This document shows positions 11,027-22,557 of a stretch of 64,000 nt of DNA, piece by piece. The position numbers were made by a program, and so were the translations under genes. This DNA is from Larix kaempferi (Eukaryota; Streptophyta; Pinopsida; Pinales; Pinaceae): the NCBI GenBank assembly GCA_027924585.1, contig BSBM01000307.1, forward strand, positions 13,935,501 to 13,999,500, read 5' to 3'. Under the pieces are notes generated by a model. The model was given only the letters and a program-made list of their open reading frames with translations, was not told where the DNA came from and ran no database searches. Positions within the stretch are counted from its first letter, which is position 1. Each line of letters starts with the position of its first letter.

Positions 11027-12853
11027 TTTCAAACTTTAAATATTTGTTTTATATCTTTATTTTAGTAGTTTTTCCCATTTAAAACTGTAGATCTGCCATA
11101 CTAGTCAGCTTCTTGATAGCTGCCCTAGCCATTGGCCCTTTCTGCAGCCCGAAATAGCCCAAAATTTCAATTTTTGGGTTCGTTTTTTGCAGGCCAATTT
11201 TTGTCCCACAAATCGCAAGTTTTAAACCCACAGGCACAATCCAATCGCGGTTGTTTAGTAGAAAGTTGTGATCAGATCACAGGTTTTAGCACGAAAGCCG
11301 TGATCTGATCACAGGTTTTAGCCTGAAATCCACGATCCGATTGCAGGTTTTAGCCCGAAACCTGTGAGCTAATCACCTAATAGCGTGACTCAACTTTCAA
11401 ATGCCCATATCTTCCTCTCCTGAACTCCATTTGAGACGATTTTGTTTTTTCAAATTGGGTGTTTTCGAACAAGGAATCCGAATATCCTATTAGATTCAAG
11501 AAATTTTTCATAGAAAGTTCTCTAATTTTTTATTTTAGTGTTATTTATCATTTTAGTTCACCCATTTCGGCCCATATTTTCCAGCCATCTTCCCTGCACT
11601 TTTGAACAGCCTACTGTTTCATTTTGCAGCATTATTAATTTATTTTCTGTTACATTTGCTTTATTAAATCTTTTAAAAAAAAAATTAGTTAAGTGAAAGA
11701 GAGATTATTTAGCATTTTTTCAGATTATAAGTTTCACATTTTGCAAGGTTAGAACCATCATTCTAAATTGCTCAATATTTTTCCCAAGAAAAGCATTAGA
11801 AATCCATTTATTTCTTTTACTTTTATGTTATTTGCTTTCCCTTGAAAATTTCAAAAATCCATGTTTTTTGAAACACCTTTTTGAAAAGCATTTACTTTTT
11901 AAAAGCGTCTTTTTTGCAAATTGAAATCGTCATTTTAGTTTGTAATTAAATCACCCATGCGAGGAACACTGATTCAGTATACAGCCCCTCCATCACACAA
12001 TCTGTCATAATAATTTCAAATGAGCCTTAAAATTTACCTTAACTCAACCAATATTCTAACCCCACTTGGGGAACATAGAAGAATCTTGTAGTTAGGTAGG
12101 ACTGAGGGGATAAGTATCCCAATAACACTCCTCACTCATTTTTCATGTTGAGACATAGTGATTGACATTTAGGGTACCAAAATACCTTATTATTTGTTGA
12201 CACGGTTATACACCAATTTATCGGGAAGGCCTCTCCCTTAGGAGGGTTGAAGTAGCCAGACTGGTTCCAGAGGTCTGAGTGGAATTCCGCTTTCCATTCA
12301 GTAATCGAAGGATATTTTTCATAGTTCTCGTTGTACCACCCTTATGGGAGTACAGCGGTGATAGAACCAAACTGTAGATTCACCCAACCGAACGTCTCAT
12401 GAACGGGATATCTTAGTGGCCAACTTTTAGGATTGTCTACCCGCTGTCCCTCCCGGTAGGGGGATATCTAGCCTTTGATTCCACATTTTATATTGTCTGA
12501 CTTGGATTTCATCACCTTGCAGAGGATATACCTTGTCGAGTCATAATACTTTTTATTTAGATGTTTGCATGCTCCATTACCTCCCTTTGGTCATAGAGTA
12601 CACCTTTTTCTATTTTTAGGAACTATCTGCATGTTGGTTTCCTGACCACATTTTTTTTATTACTCCACTTACTATAGCACAACTGTTATAGTAAGTGTTT
12701 TGAGATTGTTTTTGGCCTAAGCACCATTTATCTTTTACGCTCCCCTCTTGCACGCACGGTTGCATTAGGACTTTAGAGCTTTCCACTCACCACCACCTGG
12801 TAATCTTTTGATCCAACTATCACCATTGATTCCCCAAGACGTTCTTGGCGCTT
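11027..12853 (+). other. RE3 5' leader with 32-bp tandem repeats
   Basis: This 1.8-kb noncoding leader separates the primer-binding site from gag. At 11265-11361 it holds three imperfect tandem copies of a 32-33-bp unit built around a near-palindrome (such as GTGATCTGATCACAG) followed by GTTTTAGCNCGAAA, with a fourth partial copy to about 11377. Elsewhere it is AT-rich with no coding stretch. Leaders of LTR elements usually hold the packaging and dimerisation signals, so the repeats are candidates for that. Confidence 0.6.
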
Positions 12854-15800
12854 ATGGGGAGACCCCTGCAGTACGATTCCCTTGACTCCACACGTCATCG
12901 GAATAGAGCCCCATCATCCGATTCTGACGTGCCTTATTTCACATCAGATTCTGAGGCAGAATCCAAAAATCCCGCATACACCGCACCCACTAGTCCTATG
13001 GCTAATTTTTCTTCCAACCCTTTCAACACAAGGACTGTTGGTGGAACGTCTTCCACCATCCCAGCTACTACATTGGCCACCACTCCCACAACCAATGTTG
13101 ATATGCCCAACCTGGGAACTGCTTCCACTCTAGGCATGCCTTATATGGGAACTACATCTACTCTAGGGATTCCCAACACAGGACCTGCACCTGCTATAGG
13201 TATACCTTTGAATGGAACCACCTCCAGCATACCAAATCCTGGGTCTACTATACCAAATCCAAACCCATCTACAACTCAAGCTACACTTGGGAACACAGTT
13301 CCCACCCATACCCCTTTGATTGGAGGACATATCCCTTTTACACACATTCCCCTAGGAGGCAGTGGCCTAATACATAATGCCACCACCAACACTTATGCCC
13401 CCGTGACAACATCACACCCCTCCGCCAGTTTTCCATTTATGGATAACCTTAACCTACCAGACTTGGCTAGGCTAACAAATGATCCCATCGGACATGACCC
13501 TACTTGGCCCCCCATGCCCATAAAGCTCCCCTCAAACATCCCAAAGTTTGAAGGGAAAGCTGGGGAAGACCCTCAAAACCATATCATGTCGTTTCACCTA
13601 GGGTGTTCCTCAAAATCCATAGTAGATGATTCTAATCGACTTCGACTTTTACAAAGAACTTTCACTGGCTCTGCAGCCAAATGGTACATCGAGCAACCCC
13701 ATGGGACACACCCTACGTTTACATCGCTTGCCTCGACTTTCCTATAGTTCTTCCAATTACCTGTCCGCTATGATGTAGGAGTGGAAATACTACTGTATTG
13801 TAGACAGAACACCGCTACACACATCACTGATCATATCCATGAGTGGTGTAAGCGCAGCAGTCTCTACAAGATAAATCTTAACGACCGTATCTTGCTGGAT
13901 TGGTTCCTGAAATCACTCCTCCCTCTCATAGCCAAGGACGTGGCTTCTGAATGACCCCATTCGGAGGAAGAAGCCATTTTAAAAGCACAACAATTTGATC
14001 TGATCTACGCCCAGTGTGGCTACTTGTATACCATCTTACCTGACGCTCCCCACGGTGATTCCTCTCGGATTGACACGCAGGGGGCATCCCATGCTGCCGA
14101 CGGCATCATCGGACAAGTTGCATCCCACAACCCACCATTTTCCATTATGGGCAATAATACCGGCCTCGATCTTTCATGGGCCACATCTCACTCCAGAGCT
14201 ACAACTTCATATGCTCCCATGGCCCACCCCCACCACACTCATTGACCCTCATGTCCACCACAGTGTTATGGTCACGCACCTTCAGCCTATCCACCTCTGG
14301 TTGCACCCCCTACATATTACCATCAGCAGGCCACACATGCTTCTGTTCACTCACAAGCCCCAGCGGATTATTACCCACCACAGGTAGCGCTTGTTGCACC
14401 ACAACCTCCAGTCACTCAGACTTATCCTCCAAACAACAACAACGCTACCCCCGCCCGCCAAAACCCTAATCGACCACTGAAACAGGGTAAGAACCCCAAT
14501 TTACCAACAAACCACCCATGTTCCATATGCAGAGTATACGGCCATTACACACACACTTGCCCCCATTTGGAGCGAGCACGCCAACTGTGGAATGATGACT
14601 CCCAATGCCAAGGGCACGCGGCACAACCAACGCCACCTACTCAACCACAACCCATGGTGCTGCAGAATGCTTTTCCCACACAAGGAGTGGTGAACACTCG
14701 TTCATTGGATCCTCCTCAAGGAACCATAGCACCACAACAGCAAATCACATATGCTGCATACACAAACCAACCGATGGATTCAAGTACTCATCATCTCCTT
14801 ATGATGTCATCGTCCGACATGAATATCCAAACACATCGAAACCAATACACCCCCATTGCACCTAAAAATGTTCTCCCTATGATTGAACAACCAGTTCAGA
14901 ATGCACCTACATCGTTCATCTCCACAGTCAGACCCGGATTATACTTCAAATCACCTATGACTTCCACATTCCAATCCATCCCACCCCCTTTGAAGATAAC
15001 CGAGATATCTAATTTGTGCACCCTTTCACATAACACACAGGTACCAAACCAACAACCCCCTTTACTCCCGCAACCACCCTCAGTGCCAACTCACGTAGGA
15101 GCCACACCAATTCATACTATCCCATTTGTATTTCCCCCTTCAAGCGCCATCAACACACCAGTCATGGCTACACTTAATCTCCCAAGATTAACATTAGGAC
15201 TACCTGTATGGTACCTACCTGCCCCAACCCCTCCCCTGACACCGAATGTCATTTTACAACCGATGCAACCCATGAATACTTCTAACCGTCCACCCCCTGG
15301 TGTAGCAATCATCTAGAACCGGCCACCTCCAACAGGCGCCACTGTATCAACATCTAGTAATTCTCCCCCTCCATTCCGAAACACTGGAGGCAAAGGCCCA
15401 CAAACTTATACCACTGGACCCACAACCCACACCCCCCCACCGACTCCCAATTTGGAGAAGAATCCCCCAACAATCTGTGCTCCCCCCAAGTGCTCTTTGT
15501 GCGACGATATAGGCCATGCTACCCATCAATGTCCACAATTACCGGCACTTCAATAGCATATGCAAATGTTGGATGATGACACTAGCATTCCAGTTTTCAA
15601 ACTCAAGCTTCCCCCTCAACCTTGTGATAAATATTTGTGTACCAACCACCCTTGTGCGATATGCGACATCTATGGCCATTATTCACATCACTGGCCTGGT
15701 CTCCCAGATTATAGAGCAGCACTATACGAACTGAATAATGCCGACCTAGAGATATCCCCTCTTCTCATTTAGGAAATATATCCCCCAAAATCTTCCTTCT

Positions 15801-16320
15801 CGGAAGAAATTAACACCATTTACACGGTTTCCACTGGAGACCCCTCTGTCCGATCGGCCCCTTCCACTGATCCTTTTGACACACATGTTCAACCCTTTCA
15901 AATCGACAAGGAAACCACATGTTAACAACATGGGGGTAGGCCCAAAAGCTTTCCTACTCATCATCATGATAATTCTCGTCGGAGATACTAGGGGCATCCA
16001 CCCCATAAGAGGAATCCCCCATCATCATATCATCACTTCAGTATGCCACCACGGCCCACAGCCTCATGGTATACCCCCCCGCCAGCAGTTGCTCAATGCC
16101 CTATTGATCCCTCTCTGAGACAACATCTGCACCACATTGACACCTTTGAGTTAGGGGGCATAATAGATTACCTCGACCCTGGGATAGGGGGCATGATCAA
16201 TCATTTTGAACCTTCCCCATCACATCTATCTCATTATTTCAATGACCCCATTGTTCAAACCAACACATATGTGATCCACAATCATAAACCACATGCACAT
16301 AGCATGGGGGCAAGTCATTA
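12854..16320 (+). pseudogene. RE3 gag with three zinc knuckles, decayed
   Basis: The best start is ATG at 12854 (MGRPLQYD). The N-terminal 200 residues are Ser/Thr/Pro/Gly-rich. The capsid domain near 13505-13750 has KLPSNIPKFEGKAGEDPQNH and RTFTGSAAKWYIEQP, nearly the same as in RE1 and RE2. A stop follows at 13746, but the frame can be followed to about 14160 (LPVRYDVG..., then a second conserved block with DLIYAQCGYLYTILPDAPHG). Three CX2CX4HX4C-type knuckles follow: CSICRVYGHYTHTC (near 14520), CSLCDDIGHATHQC (near 15490) and CAICDIYGHYSHHW (near 15660, last Cys lost). Pro-rich linkers of about 300 residues separate them. No pol follows. The end is approximate; the last coding-like stretch stops at 16319. 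Confidence 0.75.
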
Positions 16321-16329
16321 ACCCTGCTC

Positions 16330-16558
16330 ACTTTTTCACATGCGTGATCTCAACCATTTTTGAGGTCACATATCACTTGTATATTTGATTTGATTTGATA
16401 CACCTAGTATTCTTCCCCCGCGGGACATCATTTCTCCCCACCACTGCATCCTTGGCTTGGTGGGCTCACCTTTATTTGTAGCCATTTTTTAACCTAGTTA
16501 TTTCCTTTGACCATTCTGGAGTCCTTATGACCTCCGTTTTTTGCACCATTTGCACCGA
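16330..16558 (+). other. RE3 noncoding stretch with an internal G-run
   Basis: No coding stretch is seen. Just upstream, at about 16301-16316, is a purine-rich GCATGGGGGCAAG that resembles the polypurine tract found next to the 3' LTRs of RE1 and RE2, although here the LTR is 2.3 kb away. Confidence 0.35.
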
Positions 16559-16912
16559 TGGATTCATTTTTCGTGCTCGTGATGATGCTTGAGATCATTT
16601 CTCGCTCTCACCCCCATAATTTTTGGGCATTTTTTCAAAATGGCACTCATCGCCTCAATTTGCGTGCCACATCAGCCGTGGTCTATTTTTTACGAGTCTT
16701 ATATCGCTGGATTCAATTTTCCACGCTCGTGATGATGCTTGAGATCATTTCTCACTCTCAACCCCATAATTTTTGGGCATTTTTTCAAAATGCCACTCAT
16801 CACCTTGGTTTGCATGCCACATCGGCCGTTGCCCATTTTTGACGATCTTTATATCGTCGGATTCAGTTTTCCGCGCTCGTGACGATACTCAAGATCATTC
16901 CTCGCTCTCACC
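16559..16912 (+). repeat. RE3 150-bp tandem repeats, about 2.4 copies
   Basis: The phrase GCTCGTGATGATGCTTGAGA recurs at exactly 150-base spacing (about 16575, 16725 and, mutated, 16875). Units are roughly 16559-16708, 16709-16858 and a partial 16859-16912. They include a conserved ATAATTTTTGGGCATTTTTT block. There is no coding sense in the array. Confidence 0.85.
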
Positions 16913-16932
16913 AATACCTTTTTGTTCGGTAT

Positions 16933-17381
16933 AATTTTACCCATTTTTCGGGTCGAGCAATTCTTTTACGAAAAAGGCACTTAGGGAGTTTTTGTTAAGC
17001 TCTTTTCTGACTCCTAAAACAATGAAAAGATCACCAAGCAATCTTGCTTCCTTTCATGCTCGCTAAAAGTATCTGAAAGGGCGTCTACCTGGTATAATTT
17101 CACTCCTTTTCTGGACCTTGTAGACTAATTACGAAAAAGGAATACTCTAGTCACATTGGCTAGAAGAGTTCTCCATTTGCATCATTTTATGCTTTTTCGG
17201 GCCTTGGAGACTAACATACGAAAAAGAACACCAATGGAGTCTACTTACCACTTTCAGACTCTCTAAAATTGAAAGCAACCATGAGCATGAACAGTCCTGG
17301 GCTCGCATAAATCCACAGGATAGTACCATTTCAGAGCACACTTTTATCCCTTCTTGGAGCTCATTAAAACCACGAAGAAGG
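16933..17381 (+). other. RE3 conserved six-hairpin array
   Basis: Six inverted repeats in a row can be folded: 16933-16969 (TTTTTCG/CGAAAAA), 17002-17029 (CTTTTC/GAAAAG), 17105-17140 (CCTTTTCTG/CGAAAAAGG), 17192-17226 (CTTTTTCG/CGAAAAAG), 17251-17275 (CTTTCA/TGAAAG with a 13-base loop GACTCTCTAAAAT) and 17349-17381 (CCTTCTT/AAGAAGG). The same six occur in the same order in RE2 (46992-47374) and RE1 (58326-58707), and in all three elements the array ends about 1.23-1.24 kb before the 3' LTR. See findings. Confidence 0.75.
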
Positions 17382-18624
17382 ACCCAACGGTGCTTTTCAG
17401 CGCCACAACAGATCATGTCTACTCATATGGAAGCTTCCCCATTATGGTTTCCTTTGTTTAGAGTATTCTGCACTATGTCACCCTGAAAATCTCCCCATAG
17501 CATCCATCAGCTTATCCCCCTAGAGTCACTTCAGTGTACAATACATACCCCTGATCCCTTAAAGCTATGACCCCCACACCTAAACATCAATTTCATATGC
17601 TGCTAGGTCAACCATGTCATCATGCTCTGAATAAAGGAAGTTTGAGTCCACCCACTCTATGACCTCAGTTATTCCCCATCCCCACATAATGTCAGTCCTC
17701 CCATCAGTACTATCGCACTTCACTTGTACACCTCGCACTCCTATCAAGGAAACATCATCACCTTGGTAGTTATCGGTCTCCCTCTGTCGATGCCAACCAA
17801 ATCTATTCTAGAGGATAGACCCAGATTTCCCTGTGCCTTGGACTCATCATCATTAGTGATGAGTGCCTATGGATCATTTTGAAAGGAGTCCTCAATGCCT
17901 CTCCAAATGATTATTTCTCACATGCTTGACTTCCACACCTTGATCGCATCGTCGAGACTCGTACAGGGTATCGGTCCTTTCAGCTATTTGTTGAAGACCC
18001 CAGATATCACCTGACTCTACCACATTTATGAGTCTTTTTGAGAAAACAACCAGTTACACATTCCTATGGATATCTGGGTTGCGCTCAACGATAGTTTTCA
18101 AGATGTACCCCAGTTTTATACTCCCTCGAGTATACAGTTACATACATTCCTCAGAGATTGGCTCACATTCTTTGAGTCCTTACAGATGTTGGACACTTTT
18201 ATCTCCAACAGTTCATCAACCCTTCTGAACCTTTTTCAGAATGGTTGTTGCTCTTTTTCAATGTATCAGTTATTGAGATCAGTCATGGTATGATCATGAG
18301 TACGTCCCAGCATTATGTCCCCTCTAGACCATTATGATGTACCAACATATTTTTTGTATTATTTAGGTCCCCCTTCTTGGGCCTAATTGTTATGTATATA
18401 TCTTGACACGAGCATGGATATGCCTTCCTCGTCCATTATCAGAGATTATTCCTCATTCATTTTGAGGCCATGTATTTTTTCAGTTTTTGTAGCTTCCAAG
18501 GGGTCGTTGTTCTAGTCTCCAATCGGTCTCTTCTCTTCTCCAAACCCCAGGAAAAAAAACAAAAGAACTATGATGTCTATCAGCCATACGATGAGCTCCT
18601 ACCCTCACACATCAGGAGTCAATA
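17382..18624 (+). other. RE3 3' noncoding tail
   Basis: This 1.24-kb stretch between the hairpin array and the 3' LTR has no coding region. It is about the same length as the corresponding tails of RE2 (47375-48603) and RE1 (58708-59940), but I see only weak sequence similarity. The bases right before the LTR (ATCAGGAGTCAATA) make a poor polypurine tract. Confidence 0.5.
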
Positions 18625-19362
18625 TGTTAACACCCAAAAGTGCTCACTAGCTCACTCCCTTATTCACATGACCCATTTGTCCACTTTTTCCACCATTTGA
18701 GCCTCTAAAACCTTCAAAAGGTCACCAAAAAAAAAAAAAAAAACCCTTTTTCCCCTCAAAATATGTATTTTTCCTCAAAAAAAACACAAAAAACCCTAAA
18801 AAAGGTCCAAAATTCCCAAAAAATATTAAAATGGAATAAAAATATAAAAAATATTCAAAAAAGGAAAAAGAGGAAAAAAGAGACCTAAACCATGTTGGTC
18901 CATACCATTGGTTTCCTTAAAACCATAATGGTATTATCCATCACCCAAAAACTATAAAAAGGTGATAGGGGCTCCTCATTATTCATCCACATTTTATCCT
19001 ATCCTTATGCTGCCAAATTCCCTTTGAGAGCCATTGCCTCCCATTTCAAGTTTGAAGAACCCCATTGAAGCATTGGAGAAGAAGAGACCATTGGACATTG
19101 GAGCTTCTCAACCTTGGAGCTGCTCAACACTCACCATCCTCACCACTTGAGGTAATACAAAAGATTAAATTTCTTAATTTCTTGCTTTTGTTATAGATCT
19201 TATTGCTTATGTTTGAAATCTAGTTTTTTATTTATTTACACATGCTTATGTTAGATCAAATTATATTAATTTATTCATAATTTTTTTTGTTGTATATTGA
19301 AACTGTTATTACAAGTTAATAGGTGCATCCTTGCACATGCTTGGTTAAAAAACCAAGCAACA
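18625..19362 (+). repeat. RE3 3' LTR
   Basis: This is a direct repeat of 10270-11005 with the same TGTTAACACC start and AAGCAACA end. It carries an A-run at about 18726-18743 that is longer than in the 5' copy. The TGAGG duplication follows directly. Confidence 0.93.
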
Positions 19363-19694
19363 TGAGGCCGAGGGGTTTGAAAATGAGGTTCACTTTCTTC
19401 AACTTTAACAATGTTTTGCAAGTTATACCACAAAGGATATAGCAAGTATGACCTAAACCTATTTGGATATACTTTTGTTTGCTTTAGGTGTGAATCTGAT
19501 TTTGACTTTAATAGATACTTTCCAACACTTACTTCTAAATCCAAGTCTTGAAAACCATAAAACTCTTCTTGAGATAAAAAAATTTCAGTACTAGAAGTGC
19601 TAGCTTTTTCTTTTCCAATTCGATGACTAAGCAAACTTTCTAGGTTTTCAACACTTAGTAATATATCAGAGTTAGGATTACCTCTTGTATGCAC
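19363..19694 (-). pseudogene. RE4 gag N-terminal part, right of RE3
   Basis: The minus-strand frame reads HTRGNPNSDILLSVENLESL near 19690 and runs to 19363 in the same frame as the gag part left of RE3 (10269), once one copy of TGAGG is removed. The start codon is not clear: the frame opens after a TGA about 50 bases below the primer-binding site and the first candidate is GTG. Function beyond Gag N-terminus is unknown. Confidence 0.65.
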
Positions 19695-19739
19695 CCTTCT
19701 AAAGGCCAGGATGTCTTCTAAAACCTTCTTTGGAAATCA

Positions 19740-19752
19740 ACGTGGAGTCGCC
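19740..19752 (-). promoter_or_regulatory. RE4 primer-binding site
   Basis: The plus strand reads CGTGGAGTCGCCA, i.e. TGGCGACTCCACG on the minus strand, the same tRNA complement as in RE3. It lies just upstream of the RE4 gag frame, as expected. The 5' LTR that should adjoin it on the right cannot be recognised. Confidence 0.65.
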
Positions 19753-19894
19753 AGGGAAAATTATACAACCTTCTACAATGCAAGAATCTCTGTTTTCCCA
19801 CAGAAATCCTTCTCTTCTTGAAATCTGGAACTGCTTTGTCATTTCTCCCAAGGACAATATAGACACCAAAAAAGGTTCAGAGATGAAATTTAGA

Positions 19895-20646
19895 AGTTTA
19901 TTCAAGAGCTCTTGGAATTGGGACTCATTAGACCAAGCTCTAGTCCCTATCCTTCTTCAGTTGTTTTGGTGAAGAAAAAGGATGGAACCTTGAGGGTGTG
20001 CATTGATTTTAAAGCTCTAAATAAGAAGACAATTAAGAATATATATCCCATCCCTAGAATAGATGATCCCATGGATGAGATATTTGGAGCAAAATTCTTC
20101 TCCAAAATTGATCTTAGATCTGGTTACCATCAAATTCGAAAGAAGGAGGAGGATGTGCAGAAAACTGCTTTCAGATGTCACTATGGTCATTTTGAATTTC
20201 TTGTCATGCCTTTTGGTTTGACCAATCATGCTCCAGCCACCTTCCAATCATGCATGAACAAAATATTTTTCAATCAGCTCCATAAGTTTTTTTTGGTTTT
20301 CTTTGATGATATTTTGATTTACAGTAAGACATGGGAGGAACATTTGCACCATTTAGAAGTTGTATTGAAAACCTTGCATGAACAATCTTTGTTTTCTAAG
20401 TTTTCCAACTCTGAATTTGGGTTGAAAGAGGTTTTGTATCTTGGAAATATCATTGGGAAAGATGTATTAAAGGTGCACATGGATAAAATAAAGGCTATTC
20501 TTGAATGTCCATCACCCAAAAACATCACAGAATTGAGAGGCTTCATTGGAATATGCACTTACTATAGAAAGTTTGTGAAGGGGTTCTCCATATTAACTGC
20601 TCCAGTTACTGATTTGGCCAAGAAGGATGCTCTCAAATGGGAATAA
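19895..20646 (+). pseudogene. RE6 reverse transcriptase, decayed
   Basis: The frame reads ELGLIRPSSSPYPSSVVLVK, KDGTLRVCIDFKALNKKTIK, AKFFSKIDLRSGYHQIR, FLVMPFGLTN and FVFFDDILIYSKTWEEH type motifs. The catalytic YxDD box is FFDD, so both Asp residues are kept. The thumb follows with ITELRGFIGICTYYRKFVKG. The frame stops at 20644 before RNase H. An in-frame stop lies just upstream at about 19890. This part is the best preserved RT in the window, but it has no start and no protease. Confidence 0.9.
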
Positions 20647-20649
20647 GAG

Positions 20650-21080
20650 GCTGAAAAGGCTTTCCAGAGAATGAAATAGGTAATGAGTATTTGTCTAGTA
20701 CTTGCATTACCATATTTTTCTAAACCTTTTTTTTTGGAATGTGATGCATCAGGAGAAGGAATGGGGGCATTCCTAAAGCAAAATCAACACCCCATAGATT
20801 TTGAGAGCAGAAAACTGAAGCCATATGAGAAGCTCTAATCCATATATGACAAATAAATGTTATCCATCATGCATGCCTTGGTCAAGTTTAGACAATATCT
20901 GGTGGGGAACAAGTTTGTGGTCAAAACTGATCATAACAGTTTAAAGCATTTTCTCACATAAAAGGATCTCAATGAAAAGGAAACAATAGTGGGTAAGTAA
21001 GGTCCAATATTTTTATTTTTACATTGAATATGTAAAAGGGAAGAATAATATTGTAGCAGATGCATGATCTAGGAGGCCTT
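20650..21080 (+). pseudogene. RE6 RNase H, decayed
   Basis: The plus strand reads [20 protein letters not shown] (first catalytic Asp near 20745), a middle segment with ALVKFRQYLVGNKFVVKTDH (catalytic Asp near 20930) and EYVKGKNNIVADA near the end (last Asp at about 21060). Four or more stops interrupt the frame. It is the ordinary gypsy RNase H; no aRNH is present in this element. Confidence 0.85.
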
Positions 21081-21199
21081 CATCTTCCCTTATGGACATT
21101 TCAAAAGATTGGAAAAATATGCTAATAGTTGAGTATGCCAAAGATAGTTTTGCTTGTGATGTGTTAGATGGTGTCAAAGGAGATGATAGATACAAAATT

Positions 21200-22370
21200 T
21201 TGAATGGCCTAATATACTGTAAGGATAGAATATAAATGGTTCATGGTTTGAATCTAAAGCACAATATTTTGAAGGAAGCTCATGATTCTCCTTTAGATGG
21301 CCATCTTGGTTTCTTCAAAACATATAAGAAACTAAGGCAAAGGTTCTCTTAGAAAGGGATGAAGGAAGATGTTATAAAGTATGTGCATGAATGCAATATA
21401 TGTCAGCAAAACAAATTTGAACACACACATCATACTGGTCTATTGCAACCATTTCCCATTCTAGAACAAAAAATGGGAAAGTATCTCGATGGATTTCATC
21501 ACAGGTTTTCCCAAAGATTTGGGTAAGGATTGTATTTATGTTGTGGTGGATAGAGTCACCAAATTTTCTCATTTCTTTGCTATTACATCATATTTCGCTG
21601 CTGCACAAGTGGTTCATCTATTCTTTAGAGAAATTTTCAAATTGCATGGACTTCCCAAAAACATTGTGAGTGATTGAGATAGCAGATTTATGAGTGCCTT
21701 TTGGAAAGAAATTTTCAAGTTGGTGGGCACTCAATCGACTCCAATCACAATCTAGAATCCTCAAACTAATGGCCAAAAGGAAATATTGAACCAATGGTAG
21801 GAGGGGTACTTTAGGAACTATGTTGGTGAGCAGCAGAAAGCATGGGTTAAATGGCTACTCTTGGGTGAGTTTTGCTGCAATACTGCTTTCCATATGTCCA
21901 TTGGCATGTCTCCTTTCAAATCAATTTATGGTTATGAAGGACTCACATTTGTTGAGCAAATATTTGGTGATAGTAGAGCCCCAAAATCTAAGGATTGCGT
22001 GGAAGAAACTCAAGAGATTTTGAGGCTTCTAAAAGGAAATTTGCAAGTTTCCCAAAATCAACAAAAATAGTATGTGGATGGACATAGGGAGGAAATAAAT
22101 TTTTAGGTGAATGATATGGTTTATTTGAGGCTGCAGCCTAATAAACAAACCTCCTTGAAATGGAAAGGATCAGAAAATATCAAACCAAGGTATCATGGTC
22201 CATACAAGATAGTTTGAAAAGTTGCGGAGGTAGCTTATGAGTTAGAACTTCCAGAAGGTAGCAAAATACAAAATGTATTTCATGTCTCATGCCTTAAGAA
22301 GGCTATTGGTAAGCAAATTTCTATTTCAGAAACACTCCCCCCATTGGATGATGAAGGGCAACTCATACTT
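21200..22370 (+). pseudogene. RE6 integrase, decayed
   Basis: The zinc-binding part shows HLGFFKTYKKL and ECNICQQNK near 21300-21410. The core shows MDFITGFPKDLG (first Asp), HGLPKNIVSD (second Asp, followed by TGA) and NPQTNGQKEILNQ (Glu). The C-terminal region shows YHGPYKIV and [20 protein letters not shown], which is the typical end of chromovirus integrases before the chromodomain. There are several stops and one frame change at about 21500. Confidence 0.85.
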
Positions 22371-22374
22371 ATTC

Positions 22375-22376
<2 letters not shown>

Positions 22377-22413
<37 letters not shown>

Positions 22414-22557
22414 TAAATAAATAAATAAATAAAAAATAAATAAAAAATAAAATAATAATAAATAATAAATAATAAATAAAATAATAAATAAAATAAAATA
22501 AAATAATAAATAATAAATAATAAATAATAAATAAAATAAATAAATAAATAAATAAAA
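22377..22557. repeat. AT-rich microsatellite inside RE6 pol
   Basis: An (AT)n run at about 22380-22404 is followed by about 150 bases made only of A and T in AAAT, AATA and AAATAAAT units. It sits in the linker between integrase and chromodomain, after LILIPK and before NLKTRERKLRSR. ORFs read from it on the minus strand are low-complexity artefacts. Confidence 0.95.

Larger units (their letters stand above)
10270..19362 (+). mobile_element. RE3: gag-only LTR retrotransposon (9.1 kb, non-autonomous)
   Basis: Two direct LTRs (10270-11005 and 18625-19362), both TGTTAACACC...AAGCAACA, bound an element flanked by perfect TGAGG duplications. It has a primer-binding site at 11011-11026, a repeat-bearing leader, a single gag gene with zinc knuckles, and a long noncoding 3' part with 150-bp repeats and a hairpin series. 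I find no protease, RT, RNase H or integrase, and the space between gag and the 3' LTR shows no trace of them. It must have depended on another element's enzymes. Its Gag and 3' hairpins are closest to RE1 and RE2, while its primer-binding site resembles that of RE4. Confidence 0.9.
550..19754 (-). mobile_element. RE4: Ty3/gypsy-type element on the minus strand, split by RE3
   Basis: Minus-strand order from right to left: primer-binding site (19740-19752), gag N-terminus (19363-19694), [RE3 insertion 10270-19362], rest of gag, protease, aRNH, RT, RNase H, integrase, spacer, ORF3. The left end is cut by an RE1-type LTR at 550 and no 3' LTR of its own is visible. The expected 5' LTR right of 19754 is missing; a plus-strand chromovirus RT starts about 130 bases further on, so a deletion joins the two elements. 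Pol order with integrase last is the Ty3/gypsy order. All genes carry stops or frameshifts. Confidence 0.8.

Noticed and set aside
14016-14469. Overlapping His/Pro-rich ORFs in RE3
   Set aside because: They are alternative frames of gag; only the frame leading to the zinc knuckle is supported.
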